Below, piece after piece: positions 24,851-37,677 of a stretch of 64,000 nt of DNA (its first letter is position 1; the number at the start of each line of letters is the position of its first letter). A program made the position numbers and the translations under genes. This DNA is from Chinchilla lanigera. Its lineage: Eukaryota; Chordata; Mammalia; Rodentia; Chinchillidae. The stretch spans positions 9,078,394 through 9,142,393 of the forward strand of contig NW_004955423.1 of the NCBI RefSeq assembly GCF_000276665.1, read 5' to 3'. A model generated the notes under the pieces. That model did no database searches. It saw only the letters and a list, made by a program, of their open reading frames with translations, and was not told the origin of the DNA.

Positions 24851-26097
24851 GCCACCCAGGTGAATGAACTTGTGAACCACTGTGTCTCTTGAGAAGAATG
24901 ATACTGTTCATGTAGAGCAAAGTTTTAACCACTGAAATCCATCCACAGGTCTCTGTCAAAGTCCAGTAGAGGTGGTATCCTGCGCAACCTCTGTCCTTAG
25001 CAAAAGACTGCATATGGTGGAATTCATACAAGGGCAAAACAGACACATTGCTCCTCCAGCACGGAAAAGGCTAGACCAATCCACCCTAAGACTGGCAGGT
25101 CCTTCTTTCTCTTCTATTGCCTCATAGGATCTCAGTTCATTAAGTGTATTTGAATTCCACTGGAGAGTAGAAATCATGAAGTTTGTTCGAAGGTGGTCGC
25201 AGGAAGAAACATCCACTTACCAGCGCTGTGTCACCAGTCCCTATCAGAGATTTCAGCGTTGCCAGGAAGCAGAAAGGGTGCCTGTGTGGAAGAAAAAAAG
25301 AGGAGGAGGCCAAAGAAAACAGGCAGTTTTAAATTTGAGGATGATGACAGGAGTTAGAATTTCCTGCAGGGCAGAGCTTCCACAGAACTGGATTTAAAGC
25401 TCCACCCTGTTACCCACTCCAAGCTTGACTAAGTTTTAGCAGTATGAAGACCAGGTCAGGAGTTCATTTCTCCTCAGCACTTGGTCCCCATTGTTTTAAA
25501 CCTGCTTTAAGAAAAAGATGATATTGCCACGATAGCTTATAGAAACGAAAGTATTGCTTAGTGAGTCATTTTTGTTTCCTGCACGCTAATGCCTCCTTGT
25601 CTCAACATGTAGGGAATCTTTTTATTTTCTCATTACTCTCCTCCAAGTCTTATGCAAGAGGGCTCAAACAAGAAAAACCTCCTTGTGAACGAAGCAGCAC
25701 CCCTGGAAGACTTTGAAATCCATGCCAAATGTGATATTGAACTCCAAATTCAAACAAGTGGCTGTTATTATTATCTTCTGCTTTTAGAAAAGGTACTCCC
25801 AAGTCTATCCTCATTTACCTCATTTACAAGGAAATATGCTCGTTCATAAGCACTTGAATAGATCGTTTTTAAGAGGACAAATTTTGAAGAGTGCCATGAA
25901 TAAGCCTACTGACTTGGTTTATAATTTGCATTAATACTTTTCATTTTACCAAAATGGAAACTGATCTACTTAAGTACATTTCTTTTAAAGTATCTCTTCA
26001 AAGCCCTAACTTATAAAGCTAAAAGAAATGTAAGGGAAATGAAGCCTGCTAGTTTATTTACATTATTAGAAATCATTTGAGAGCCCTACAATATGGG

Positions 26098-26100
26098 TTT

Positions 26101-26160
<60 letters not shown>

Positions 26161-26191
26161 TTTCTTTCTTTTTCTTTTTCTTTTTTTTTTT
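26098..26191 (+). repeat. (TTTC)n microsatellite
   Basis: About 15 TTTC units decaying into TTTTTC variants. Confidence 0.97.
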
Positions 26192-27944
26192 CAAACTCTC
26201 TGGGGACCTTTCGGAACTTTAACCAATAACTGAACTTCTGTTTGGGAACCTGAAATTATAGCAAATGATTGATCTGATGGTGGTGGTTGTAATGTATCTG
26301 GAAGAAATTAAATATTTCAGTTTCGGGCCCTGTCCTGAAATGTAGGGTTGCAATCATGTATTAACTATTCCTTTGATTGCAAAAACAGGAAGAACACATG
26401 TCACCTTATATGAAAAAGGAAGTCTCATACAACTCAAGGTGCAGAGATTCCCCCCTGCCTAAGGAGCAGGCTGGAACCAGGGGTTCCTGTGTTATTCAGG
26501 AAATTCTTTATATAGCAATCTCAGTCAGGAGGGGAATCAGGACCCTCACCCATGTAACTATGGATGGAGGGGGTGTGTGTATAAGTGTAAGGAACTTAAT
26601 AGAAAGAGGTGTGAAGTCAGTAGCAGTTACCTTTGAAAGGGGTTCTTTGACTTGCAGATCTCTACTTTTGTCTGAAAATGTGAAGTTGTACACATTGAAA
26701 ACCTACAGAGTTAGAAGCCTGGAGAGGGGCACAGGAAATTTTGGGAATTTCCTGGAATCTCATGGGAGCTTCACCCACTTTTCTCTTCCTCTAAAGGACA
26801 AATCCCACTTTAGTGAAATTCAGAAACTCTCCAGATATGTCATTATAATGGGCTTTTGTTTTTCAAAATGCTTTAATTAAATTAATGAGTAAAACAAACG
26901 TGGTGTGTCATAGAGGATCACCAGTTGTCCTTGGAAGGCTCTTAGGAAATATTTGCATGATTATGCGTATATTTCCAGTGGAATTTAATGTATAATACCA
27001 TAACAATGAGAAATGGAGTTTTGGAAGTTTGTTTTTGATCTGTAATTTAGAAAGGAGAGACAGGAACGTTAATGAGTACTATTTCCACTGCCAAGCATTG
27101 CCAAAGGCAGTGACATTCAGAATTGGGTACCATGTATGGTGAAATTTCCAGCTATTGTTTCTTTACAAGTAGAGTCCACTGAACATTTAAAAGTGACATG
27201 AGGACAAGGGCTTTGCACTGCTTGGTAGAGGGGTGACTCTGAATAAGACACTTGGATTTCTGTGTCTCCTTTGGTGAAATCCAGCCACCATTTTTAGGAA
27301 ATGGCATCTTCATTCCAATAACTTTTGCACAAAAGATTGTCCCTCATAAGAGATACAGTATTTATTCTATCAAATCCTGGGACACTGTTGACTTCTTTGG
27401 TTATACATTTTCTTAAACCAAAAGTATTGTTTTAATGAGATACCTGCTTACTTTGAAGAGGGCATGATTAAATCCCCTGGCAAAGTAGGGGATGCAGATA
27501 TTTTCAATGTCAGTCAATAAATTCCTCAGAAATATTAATAAAATGAAACTTCTTTGGTGCTGAGCATTCTCACAAGTAAGAAAACATTTCCTTTTAATTT
27601 TTAAAATCAATTTGGTCCTTACATATAGGAGTTTATCTTTGTGTAAGTGGTGTGCCCACTCTAAATGACACTTCCAGGTGCTTGTCTCTGTAGAGTTTGT
27701 TGAGAGCCCATTCAGTCATCTGCTGTTTTTTGTTTTTGTTTTTAAAATCTACCAATAGGATATTTTATAAAGAACCCTTGAGCTATATATTTGATGTTGT
27801 AATAAATCTGAGTAAAACCATTTAATTCTGGGACAGCATATTTTTGTGGATTGTCACTTTTTCTTTGTTATTTCTCTTGCCTATAAAACTGAGCTAATGA
27901 TATTCATCCCATTTACCAGTGGTTTAGTTCCTTCATTATCATTA

Positions 27945-28175
27945 AGTGCTTATAAATAGCTTAGCAAACACTTATATAACCTTTATTATTTAACAGGAAC
28001 TCAACCAAGAACTCTGCAGATATTTACTTACTTAATTTTTCCCTCAAATATGGATTGTTATTATCTGTATTCTAGGCAGAGAAATTAAATTGTTTGCTCA
28101 AAGTCACACAGTAATTGGAAGAGCTGAGATTTGAACACATCACTTCCAGAGTATGCTCTGAACCCTTGTATCATA
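27945..28175 (+). repeat. MIR SINE
   Basis: MIR order is visible: 'AAGTGCTTATAAATAGCTTA', 'TGGATTGTTATTATCTGTAT', 'GAGAAATTAAATTGTTTGCT', 'CAAAGTCACACAGTAATTGG', 'AGCTGAGATTTGAACACATC' and 'GTATGCTCTGAACCCTTGTA'. Confidence 0.8.
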
Positions 28176-28339
28176 TTGTATGACATTGTCTTTTATCAAT
28201 TTCCTTGACATTAAGCTTTGTCTATGAGATTACCAAAGTTCAAATCTAACTTTTCCTTGAGGGACCTCCAGTTTATGGTGCAGAAAATTGAGAAAACAGA
28301 TCACTATCAATTCTATAGCCAACATGAGATTGTGGGAGC

Positions 28340-28510
28340 ACCTAGAAGAAGCACCCCAGCTTTGGGAAATTGTGCACCCTTCCCAGACCTCAGGTTCCTC
28401 ATCAGTAAAAGGGGAACATGATTGTACCTTCCTCAATGGTATACATAAGGATGAAATGACTGAGTGTACAAAATTGTTTTGAATAGCATAGTACACAATA
28501 AGCATAAGCT
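28340..28510 (-). repeat. MIR SINE, antisense
   Basis: Reversed MIR hallmarks on the + strand: 'CAGACCTCAGGTTCCTCATC', 'AGTAAAAGGGGAACATGATT', 'GGATGAAATGACTGAG' and the 'ATAGTACACAATAAGCATAA' terminal part. Confidence 0.65.
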
Positions 28511-30273
28511 ACTATTTTTATTAAATCCAGTGCTGCAGACTGTGGAGTTGTGTGAAGTGCAAGGTTGTGGATCTGTAAAGCTAATTAGAAGCAGAAGGGG
28601 CAGCAAGGCCAAAGACCCAAATATAAAAGACCAGGTAAGCACTTCAGGGCACTGCTGTAAATAACACAGAAGAGAGGAACAGGAAGTCAAAAGAGGAGCT
28701 AGCCCGGGGAGCAGAGAGGCTGGCAGATCAACCAGGCTGAGACCATGAAGACCCGCCTGTCAGGTGATGGGCTTAAAACCCAGAAGATTACAAGTAGTCT
28801 TTGTCAGACTCGCTTTTTATCAAGATCATTGACCAAGCTATGGAAAATGAATTCAAGGGGGGCAAAACTGAGGCTGGAAGGCCATTTGGGTTAATCCAGA
28901 CCAGAAGTGACGATGGTATGATGTAGCTGCGATCAGAAGGATAGTATGTTGGAAAGAAATGAGTGGGTTAGAGAGAGACTACAGAGGCAGGTATGCAGCA
29001 TACAGTGTAAAAGGTGAGCCATGGAAGAATCTACCACTGACCCACCTGCCAGAACTGACCACCACATATTTCTTAGCATTTGTGCCAAGAGGCTAATGGC
29101 CAGACTTGGCAGAAGGCTGTTGGTGGCAGTGATCCTCCCCTCAGATATTTCCTGCCCTAAGTACCCGCTGCTTGTCTTTGAGCTCCAGGTCCTGTCCTGG
29201 CAGGAGATGAATGCAACCTGTACCTCCAGTAGTTGGCCTAATGTCCCAACCCATGCTAAGACCTGTGTTTTCCAGAGCTTTGGAATTTTAAGACTTTCAA
29301 ATCATGTTATAGTAAATCAGTAAGGACCCCAGAGGCCATCTGGTTCAACCAGCCAAAATGGGTATTTCACAAGTAGATGTCATAGTACTAAATTAGGTGT
29401 ATTTTAAGAATATCATTTCTGAATTATATCTTTTCTTCCAGCTCTAAATAGCATTCTCCTCACTCTGCTTTTGTGCAAATAGTAACATAATTTTCTATGC
29501 AAACATAGAAACAATATCGCCTTCCTCTGTTGACTCTATCAAAGTTGATGTCATCTTTTTCTTCTAGAACAGGAAAAGACTTCACCTTGTACTTACTAGT
29601 CCCAAACTGTCTCAAACCTACAGGGAAGCGTATTTGCTGGGTATACGGTATCAACCTAGAAGAATTTTCTATCTTTCTTTAAATTATCAAAGTATTCTGT
29701 TCATATCCAGTGGTTTTGTTTTTGGATAGAATTTTTCTTATAAATATGGATTTTAATTTGCAAGACAGATTAACTTTCACTGTATCAATCATTACTAAGA
29801 TTTACTTAACCCTGTGTGTTGGTTTTCTTATCTATAAAATCAGGCAATGAGCACACAAATGACTTAATTTTGAGCACTATAGTTTTAGCTTTGTTTTAAT
29901 TTTGTAAATTCAATCCCACATAAGTTAATATAGGTGATTAAAATGAAATATTTCCTCAGCACAGTGTATATATCTTTTTTAAAAGAGCTTGCCAGAGTAC
30001 AGTATTGCAGAAGAGTCATTCCATGTGGTCATCCAATTGTAGCAAGTATACACTCCTTAGTTGGAGAAATTATTTGCTTCCTCTGGATACAAGTAAGGAG
30101 ACATTGTAAGCCAGTTCTGGGCATCACTTTTTAAGACAAACTTTGTCAGTGTGGTCAAGACCTATAGGAAGATGAAGGATTCAGAACTGATGAAGGAATT
30201 TGGGAAATGTCAGCAAAGAAAACAAATAGGGACATAACTGTTGTCTTAAAACATGTTAAAAATTGTACCTGGA

Positions 30274-30452
30274 GCCAGGCATGATAACACACATCTGTAA
30301 TCTCAACTACATGGAAGACAGGCAACAGGATTACAAGTTCAAAGCCTTTCTGAACAATGAAGTGAGACCTCGTCTCAACATTTAAAAATAAAAATAAGGG
30401 ACTGGTGGTAGGCTTAACGGTCCCTGATTCAATCACCAGTACCACACACAAA
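30274..30452 (+). repeat. Composite B1 plus ID-like SINE
   Basis: A diverged B1 ('GCCAGGCATGATAACACACA' to 'TGAGACCTCGTCTCAACATT') is joined through an A-rich linker to a degenerate ID-like unit (near 30400-30445). That unit keeps 'GGGACTGGTGG', 'CCCTGATTCAATCACCAGTA' and 'CCACACACA'. Such B1-dID composites are known from several non-murine rodent lineages. Two independent insertions side by side would be the alternative. Confidence 0.6.
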
Positions 30453-30726
30453 GAATTCATTTTCATTTGGAAAATGAATTTGATTTCAGAGGTTTGAAAG
30501 TTAAAAGTAGGTTCAAAGAGTAGAATGTAAGGATAGAATACCTTTTCTCATTGTCAGAAATTTTTTCTATAAATTAGAATATTTTCTAATGTAGCTGGCT
30601 ACCTAGTGATGTGACTTCCTTCTAGTTGGAGGTGTTAAGGTGCGTGTTAGATGACCTTTATATGCAATGCTAGGGGCTTTTTTTCATAGAGTAGAAGGGT
30701 AGATAGACTATTTGTAAGAATCCTTA

Positions 30727-30873
30727 GCCAGGCATGGTGTGCACACCTGTCATCCCAGCAGTCCAGAGTCTAAGGCAGGACACACTTGTGAGTCAGAGAC
30801 CAGGCTGGGCTACGTAGTGAGCTCAAGGCCAGTCTTGAGCTGCATAGTGAGACCCTGTCTCAAAAGAAAAAAG
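30727..30873 (+). repeat. B1-type SINE
   Basis: 'GCCAGGCATGGTGTGCACAC' start, 'TCATCCCAGCAGTCCAG', then a visible internal duplication ('GGGCTACGTAGTGAGCTCAA' and 'GAGCTGCATAGTGAGACCCT'), 'GTCTCAAAAG' and an A-rich tail. Confidence 0.88.
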
Positions 30874-31309
30874 AGGAATTCTAAGTCTTAGAATCTATGC
30901 TTCTACAAAAATATTTATTATATTTGTTAATGAGGGCTTTTTTTTATAAGTATGGGAAGAAGACAAGATCATTTGAATTAGCACAAGCACTAAATACTTT
31001 AATTGCCTGGGTATATATCATCTGCATAAAGCAAAATTATCTTGCTAACAGCCCATGAAATACCTTTGTCATGGCTGGACTGATTAGAATTGCCAAACAA
31101 ACAACATGATTCATAAAACCTCTGTTCATTGAAAATAGATACCTTGTGAATATAAAAGTGAGATTCTGGTTATAAGAATGAATTTCCTATTCATCTATCT
31201 GCTTATTTGCCAGCAGCTCCTGCCTGCTTACCAGAGGGCTAAATGCTGCTCTATTAGTATCCCAAAGTCTTCCACTTGGGCAAATATCTACATGTATCAC
31301 TAAACTAGT

Positions 31310-31490
31310 CACTTATTCAAGCACTTGATAATTTATGCATGAACAAATGTTGATCAGGTGTCTGCTTTATGACAGGCACTTTGCTAAAACTGGCAATATG
31401 ACAGTAAATTTGCTGTCGATAATCCCAGTCCATGTGATATACCTGATCTAGTTGAGGAAATGGACGCAAAAATTTTAAAAAATTTGTCCC
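31310..31490 (+). repeat. Ancient LINE-derived fragment (family unassigned)
   Basis: 'TTATTCAAGCACTTGATAAT', 'CAGGTGTCTGCTTTATGACA', 'GGCACTTTGCTAAAACTGGC' and 'ATGACAGTAAATTTGCTGTC' follow the opening of the same old repeat as at 4.1 kb. Confidence 0.5.
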
Positions 31491-31799
31491 AGGGCTAGTG
31501 TTACCATAGAGGCTGGCCTAATGCCTAGGTCTCACGTACTACTTCTGCTATTCAGGACTTTTTCACTTCCTTCCATTTGTATAGCTATCTGCTAAATGAT
31601 TAATTTTAAAGATTACCTCCCCTGGGATTCCTCAGAAATCAACAGCCAATTTCTGCAATTCAGATAACTGTAGTTTCTTACCAATTTTCCAACCTTTCTC
31701 AAACTTTTGAGTTTCATTCTGACCATCTTTAAAATTGGACAGCAGGATCAACAGCATGAATGGCCTTGCAGGAGTCATTTCGCTCTTACAACCATTCAT

Positions 31800-31960
31800 G
31801 CAGGTGATAATCCTTATTAACCCCATTTGACAGATAGAGTAACTGAGGTACTGGTTGGTTAATGAGCTAAAAAAAATTAGTCTCAAGGGAGTGGTAATCA
31901 GAGATTTGAACACAGCAATCTGGGCCTGGGGCCAGCTGTTAGAACCTTGCCTATTGCCCC
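31800..31960 (+). repeat. MIR SINE
   Basis: 'TTATTAACCCCATTTGACAG', 'ATAGAGTAACTGAGGTACTG', 'AGAGATTTGAACACAGCAAT' and 'CTGGGCCTGGGGCC' give the MIR 3' half. Confidence 0.75.
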
Positions 31961-32109
31961 CTTGACCAACCATTCTACATTTCCCAATATCAAACCATGT
32001 TAGCCCTTTACTGGAATAGTAATAAGCGGTCATGGTCACATTGTGATCGTGATGAAGACCCAGCGCCAGATTCTGCATGAAAGGCCCTCTGGACCCTCTT
32101 CTCACTGGG

Positions 32110-32200
32110 TTGTTCTTCAGTCCCAGAAAGGAAGTGATTGTCTCTGTTTTATAGATGAGGAAATGAGGCTTAAGGAGCATCACTCAAGTTTATCTAAGTA
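32110..32200 (+). repeat. MIR 3'-half fragment
   Basis: 'GTCTCTGTTTTATAGATGAG' followed directly by 'GAAATGAGGCTTAAGGAGCA' and 'TCTAAGTAGTAAATCC' is a clear partial MIR. Confidence 0.65.
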
Positions 32201-32590
32201 GTAAATCCTCTGGTCTATCCGTATCAATGGGTAAAAATACCAATTAGTCACTGTACACAATAATAAACACAATTGTTTTAGGAAAATGCAAAGAGGAAAT
32301 GGTAAGGTTTTTCCCCTGGAGTGAAGGGGGCAAGAAGCAACAAGAAGAGGAGCTTTTTGTCATTTGAGTGTGAAGAGGAGATGGCATTCCAGTTCCTCCT
32401 TATTGAACTCAGCATGTTTATTTGTCCTGTATCCTGGACCAAAGTAGGTGATCTTTAATTTAAAGAAAGACTTTAAATTTGAAATGATTTTTCATAGCAT
32501 CTGTATTTATGTGACTTAGGTGTTTGCTCTTCACTAATTAACAATTTACAAACTATTTATTTTTGTTTATACAGCTTTACTTACTAGTCA

Positions 32591-32619
32591 CATTTGATTA
32601 CTAGTAAAGTAATCAAATG
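32591..32619. repeat. Perfect 12-bp inverted repeat, 5-nt loop
   Basis: CATTTGATTACT (32591-32602) and AGTAATCAAATG (32608-32619) are exact reverse complements around AGTAA. Several ACTAGTA-like palindromic bits surround it. It could form a short hairpin; no function is implied. Confidence 0.95.
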
Positions 32620-34068
32620 CTACTAAATGAAGTACTAGTAGAAGTAACTTATGGAACAGAGGATTTTTTTTCAAGCCAGGATGTAATATAGTCTAAGTAT
32701 GTTCGATTTTCCCAGAGATGTAAACACAGGGATTGTAAGAAGAGCATTAGATTCTTCTGTTCCAGATATTAATAACCCTTTCAAAATGAGAGGAGGAGAT
32801 CTTGCCTCCCAGGTACCTGGGTAACTTAGTCTGTAATTCTTTTGGGTCAGTGTGCATTGGGAGTTCTCCTAGCTCATCATTTTCATAGCACCATATTTGG
32901 TGCCTGATCTTGAAGATGTGTGCTATATTTAAATATTATATGTTTGGCCAGAGCACGGGGGATGGGGGGCAAATTGTGAATATTCTTCCTCCCTACTAAT
33001 TCAGTTCCTGTGTTTCCTTTATGACCCCCTGATGCCCTACCTTCATCATCCTTTCTTCTTCAGTTACTCCAGCTTGTGGCTTCTTCTTTGAGGTCCTGTC
33101 TCCTCTGCCCATTCCATTCCTTGATACATGTCATTTGCTCCTTTATGACAGTTACTTTCATGTTTGTGCCAATTTTTGCTCTGTGAGGGCAGAAATTTTC
33201 TCTGAGTTATCTCGACTTCCCTGCGTTTCTCACAGAGATTAATAGAAGTGTTGATGATTATGGGGGAAAGAAAAACCAAGAGAAAAAGCATATTAGCATT
33301 TGCATCGGTGCTCCAAGATGGGGAAGGGCCCTGCCTAGGGTTGGCAATACTGACTGGAACTGTGATCTTCCTTTCCCATAGGAGAAGTGAGAGTCTAGCA
33401 GTACTGCATTGTTAGCACATGGACTTTCATATTTAAAGCAAGACAAAATGGTAGGAACTAAATTCAATTTCATTTTCAGTAGAAACAATCTCTTACTGAA
33501 AAGCAATGCTCTGACCCAAGGGCGTGGAATGTTCAGGGAATTTGAGACCAATACTCTCTTTGTACCAATACTCTATTTTATCAATTCTAAATTATATTTG
33601 TATGTAATATGAAGCAAATGTGCATATTTGAAGTGTATGTGTGTATGTATATAAGGTAAAGAGTATTGTTTAAGACTTAATTTAGCTTTCTTTCAAATAG
33701 AGGTGTCAGAGGTATCTGGAGTGGTAAGAATGAACTGAAAGCTCTTAAAAAACTAAGTAAAAATTTTAAAAACCTCAGAAATACTTCTTCCACACCTTGT
33801 AAAACCTGGGAGTCCTTACACAAGATGTTCACAATTTGGGAGGAGACTTTTGGAAGTTTTTAAAAATATTAGCAAGGATAAAAAGGATGTAACAACTCCA
33901 GAATGAATCAATGAATAAAATCATTAGATGAAATCAAATTACTCTAAGTCTAATATCGTCTATAATAGTGATCCATGACCATGGCATTGGGAACCTGACC
34001 AATTTTGTGGAGGTCAATTTTTCCAAGAACAAGAATAGGGTGAAGGGGTGTTTCAAGATTAAATTCTT

Positions 34069-34256
34069 TGTTTGGAGTTTGCTTGTTTGCTTATTTGTTT
34101 GTTTATTTGTTTTTGTTTTTGAGGCAGGCTTTTGCTATATAGTTATGTAGTTCAGACTATCCTTGAACTCACTATGTAGCCCAAGCTGGCCTCAAACTAA
34201 TGGCAATTTGCCTGCCTCAGCCTCCTGAGTGCTAGGGTTGTAAGCATGCACAACAA
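34069..34256 (-). repeat. B1-type SINE, antisense, with TTTG-rich tail
   Basis: The + strand begins with a (TTTG/TTTA)n tail, then 'GAGGCAGGCTTTTGCTATAT', a duplicated middle, 'CCTGCCTCAGCCTCCTGAGT' and 'GCTAGGGTTGTAAGCATGCA'. Target-site duplications AAGATTAAATTCTT (34055-34068) and AAGATTAGATTCTT (34257-34270) differ at one base. Confidence 0.92.
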
Positions 34257-35186
34257 AAGATTAGATTCTTATAAGGAGTGCGCAACCTAGATCCCTTGCA
34301 TGTGCAGTTCACATTAGGGTTTGAGCTCCTATGAGAATCTAATGCTGCAGCTCATCTGACAAAAGGCAGGGCTCAGGCCATAATGTGAGCATCTGTAAAT
34401 ATAGATGAATCTTCACTGCCTTGCCCACTGCTCACCTCCTGCTATGTATACTCATTCCTAACAGGCCATGGACTAGTACCTGTCCATGGCTCAGGGGTTG
34501 GGGAGCCCTATGAAATGGTCAGTAACCTGTGAGTGAGGTAGGCTTCTGTGAGAGCCTTAAGCCATATCTCTCAGTGTACTCATAACAAAGTGCATTCTGA
34601 ATTGCAGCCAACCAACTTGCAAAGCGTGAGAACAGAACTGGCTATTGTGTGAATTCATCAGGTGGGTCCCTCTTGGTGCTGTAGCCCTGATGGCCGTCAA
34701 AGTGATCTGGGTCCATTACTTCAGAAGTGTTTGGTCTAAAAATGGTACTTTTCCCTTTGTACCACCTCTTTGTTTCCTTTCTGCTTTTCTTTCCTGACTC
34801 CCTGAGAACTCAGCACCCACTAAGCAGGCAGCCAGATCAGGGGTGGGGAGCTCAAGGTGAATATCACGGCCCTTCTGCCCTTTGGGTGCCCTCCATCTTA
34901 CTGGACACAGAGAGGAATAACCCAGGAGCGGTGCCTAATTGGACACTAAGGATATGGAGAAGGCCGTGGAAATGAGGCATGGGGAACATCTGGCTCAGCC
35001 CAGGGGAGTGACTGGGGAAAGATTTGCAAAAGAGGTGACAAATGAGCTGGCCTTTAATTTAAAGAATGAGGTCACCCTGTAGTAACAGTGGCAGAGGAAA
35101 GGATGTGAGCAGCAAAGGGGTCGGCACTAATTTGCCTTTTTCCTTTCTTCCTTCCTGCTGCCTGCCTTCTGTCTGCTCTCTCTGAG

Positions 35187-35232
35187 AGTGTGTGAGTGTA
35201 TGAGTGTGTGAGTGGGTGAGTGTGTGTGTGTA

Positions 35233-35264
<32 letters not shown>

Positions 35265-35269
35265 TGTTT
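35187..35269 (+). repeat. (TG)n microsatellite
   Basis: TG repeats with GAGTG and TATG interruptions. Confidence 0.97.
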
Positions 35270-36088
35270 GGGGGACCTATATGTCTATTTAGTTAGAATG
35301 CCAATGTATTAATTTGCACAGAGAAGTATGACTACCAATGGGATCCGTTATTCAAGACCTAGCAAGTCTTTCTAGACATCCCTGGATGTGATGACACTTT
35401 TTCCTGAGACGCTCTTGTCTTCAGTCAGATTTTTCATTAAAGGTTTTGCAGGTGTGGGGACTGTGCCATCTCTCTTTGTGACTTGAATTCAGGGCTGCAT
35501 ACCCAGAGCAACCTTTTCTGTTTCAGGTTCATGGGATAGCTCATTGGCACCTGCTCGCCCTGCTTATCATATCTGTTCTTCCTTTCCTCTTCTTTCATTT
35601 TGTTCACATACCCTGTTATGTCCTCTCCTCCACTTTTCCACTTTTTGCTGTGATCATGACTTGATTTTCTTATGCTGTGGGTACAGAAAGATAGCTAAGG
35701 AGTTGGGGACTAAGAAGATTTGGAAAGCAAGTCTTTGTTTGCTCCTGTAGTGTTATGCAGTATCAGTTAAAAAATTAATCAGTAATTACTACAATATTCT
35801 TGGGATTGAGCATTGTGGTTTTACTGGCATTACTTTCTATATTACTAAGAAAACTTTTGAAACTTCTCTAGAAAACAAAGGTGGTGTTACACTACCTTCC
35901 TCTGAAACAAATTATGGGAAATACTAATTTCAACTAACTTAGGGAAAAGTCATATAAGATGCACAGTAGCAAGTGGAAGGCACCCAATAGAATGTCAATG
36001 GTCCTTGAAACTATATCTTGCTAAGCTAAAACTATAGATGTGTGTAATTTGAATTCTTTTTAAATCCCTCTTGGCAGATGAAAGCATT

Positions 36089-36120
36089 TTTAAAAAGTAA
36101 AAAGTTATTTACTTTTTAAA
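36089..36120. repeat. 13-bp perfect inverted repeat, 6-nt loop
   Basis: Arms 36089-36101 and 36108-36120 are exact complements (TTTAAAAAGTAAA and TTTACTTTTTAAA) around AAGTTA. AT-rich hairpin. Confidence 0.93.
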
Positions 36121-37340
36121 GTAAAGAGTTATTAAAAAATCATCAGGGTGTACTCATAGCATACTGTCCCTACCTTTGTGTGTGTACAGCCCTTGCTTAG
36201 CCTGTTTTTACTGTTGGAGTTTGAATGGAGGGAAAAAGAATTGAATGAGTTTTCTTATTTCCTAGTACCAGCATTTGAATTCAGATGGAACTTTGGAGCT
36301 GGGCTCTACCTACTTGCTTAATAACCTTTTATTTTGGGGCAGAGAAAGCGTCAAGGGGAAATTTAACTGTGTTTTGTTTTGATTTTAAGTGGTCAAGATG
36401 GTGATGGGTTAGTTTTTTATCTTTCATGGGAGAGAGTGAATTCTTAAAATTAGTCCCTAGGGAGATATATTGTTTTCCTGGTGTCCCTGACAATCTTCAA
36501 TCTTAAAGAAGACAATCCTCTTCAAGATTTAGTGAAAAATAGCCTCCGAACAAAAATTGTTGTCTCAAAGCCTTACAATACGCTTTATTTCTGATGTCAT
36601 TTTTCAGAGTTCTATTGACTTTATTCACTTGCAGTTCTTCGCAAATGTAGTTGTTTACATTTTTAATCTGTAGTGCCTTGGGCACAGCAAACTTGCAAGG
36701 GGTGGGCAGCAGGATTGTTAGAGGCAGAGGGACTGCTAGGCGCCTGTGGCTGGTGACCGCTATCACCAGGGAAAGGTGAAAGGCAGCTGTCCATCCATTG
36801 TGAGAGTGAAGGGTACTCACATTGGGTTATCAATAGGTTCCACTTCCCAAGGAAGGGGAGGGATTGATTCTACTTAGAAGATTTTAAACTTCAGTTATCT
36901 GGGTGATGGACTTTCATCCTAGGGAATCTAGTGTCCCTTGCAGCCATGGTGCATCACCTATGGCAGCTTCTGTCTTCTCCTTTATGTTCGGAGAGGGACC
37001 AGCTAGAGCTGTGCTGTATGGGCCAGGTGGGGAAGTGATCATTTGGGACCTTTTGACTCAGTGGTACGGGGTATTTCCCTTTCTTTACTTTTGTACTTTT
37101 TGTGACTCCATGTACAATTAGTAGAATTTGGAATAATAAAATTTTTTAATTAATTTTTTACATTAATAAAACCTTATTAATGACCTTTGTTAGTTCCATT
37201 TCAAGCAGTATAGTGTGGTTTTACCATTTAGTGACTCCCTCATACTCTCTCTTTGCATTTTCCCATTTCGTGAAGTAACTGGAGACAAAATAGAGTGAAT
37301 AATGAAGGGAATTACCATTTTTTTTAGGAGAGGTAGTCTT

Positions 37341-37432
37341 TTTTTATGGTTTTTGTCCAGTACCGGGAACCAAACTCACGACCTTGTGCTTGCCAGGCAG
37401 ACGCTTTGCCGCTGAGCTAAATCCCCAGCCCC
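37341..37432 (-). repeat. ID-type SINE (young subfamily), antisense
   Basis: Reversed ID core with 'CAGTACCGGGAACCAAACTC', 'ACGACCTTGTGCTTGCCAGG' and 'GCTGAGCTAAATCCCCAGCC'. A perfect 15-bp target-site duplication AGGAGAGGTAGTCTT lies at 37326-37340 and 37433-37447. Confidence 0.94.
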
Positions 37433-37569
37433 AGGAGAGGTAGTCTTGATCTTCTAGCTTCTCCACTGGTATCAATCTTACGGCATTGGTTGCAGTAGAA
37501 ATCTTGTGAGTGAAAATGCATTTAGTCCCCATATGGAAACAGATGGTTTTAGTGAGGGTATATTATTTA

Positions 37570-37677
37570 TTTATTTATTTATTTATTTTTGGTTTTTCTC
37601 CGGTACCAGGAACCGAACTCACGATCTTGCGCTTGCCAGGCAGGCGCTTTTGCCGCTGAGCTAAATCCCCAGCCCCT
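37570..37677 (-). repeat. ID-type SINE (young subfamily), antisense, (TTTA)n tail
   Basis: Reversed ID core with a (TTTA)n tail on the + strand left side, then 'CGGTACCAGGAACCGAACTC' and 'GCGCTTGCCAGGCAGGCGCT'. Duplications AGGGTATATTATTTA (37555-37569) and AGGGTATGTTATTTA (37678-37692) differ at one base. It lies only 137 bp from the preceding ID, in the same orientation. Confidence 0.94.
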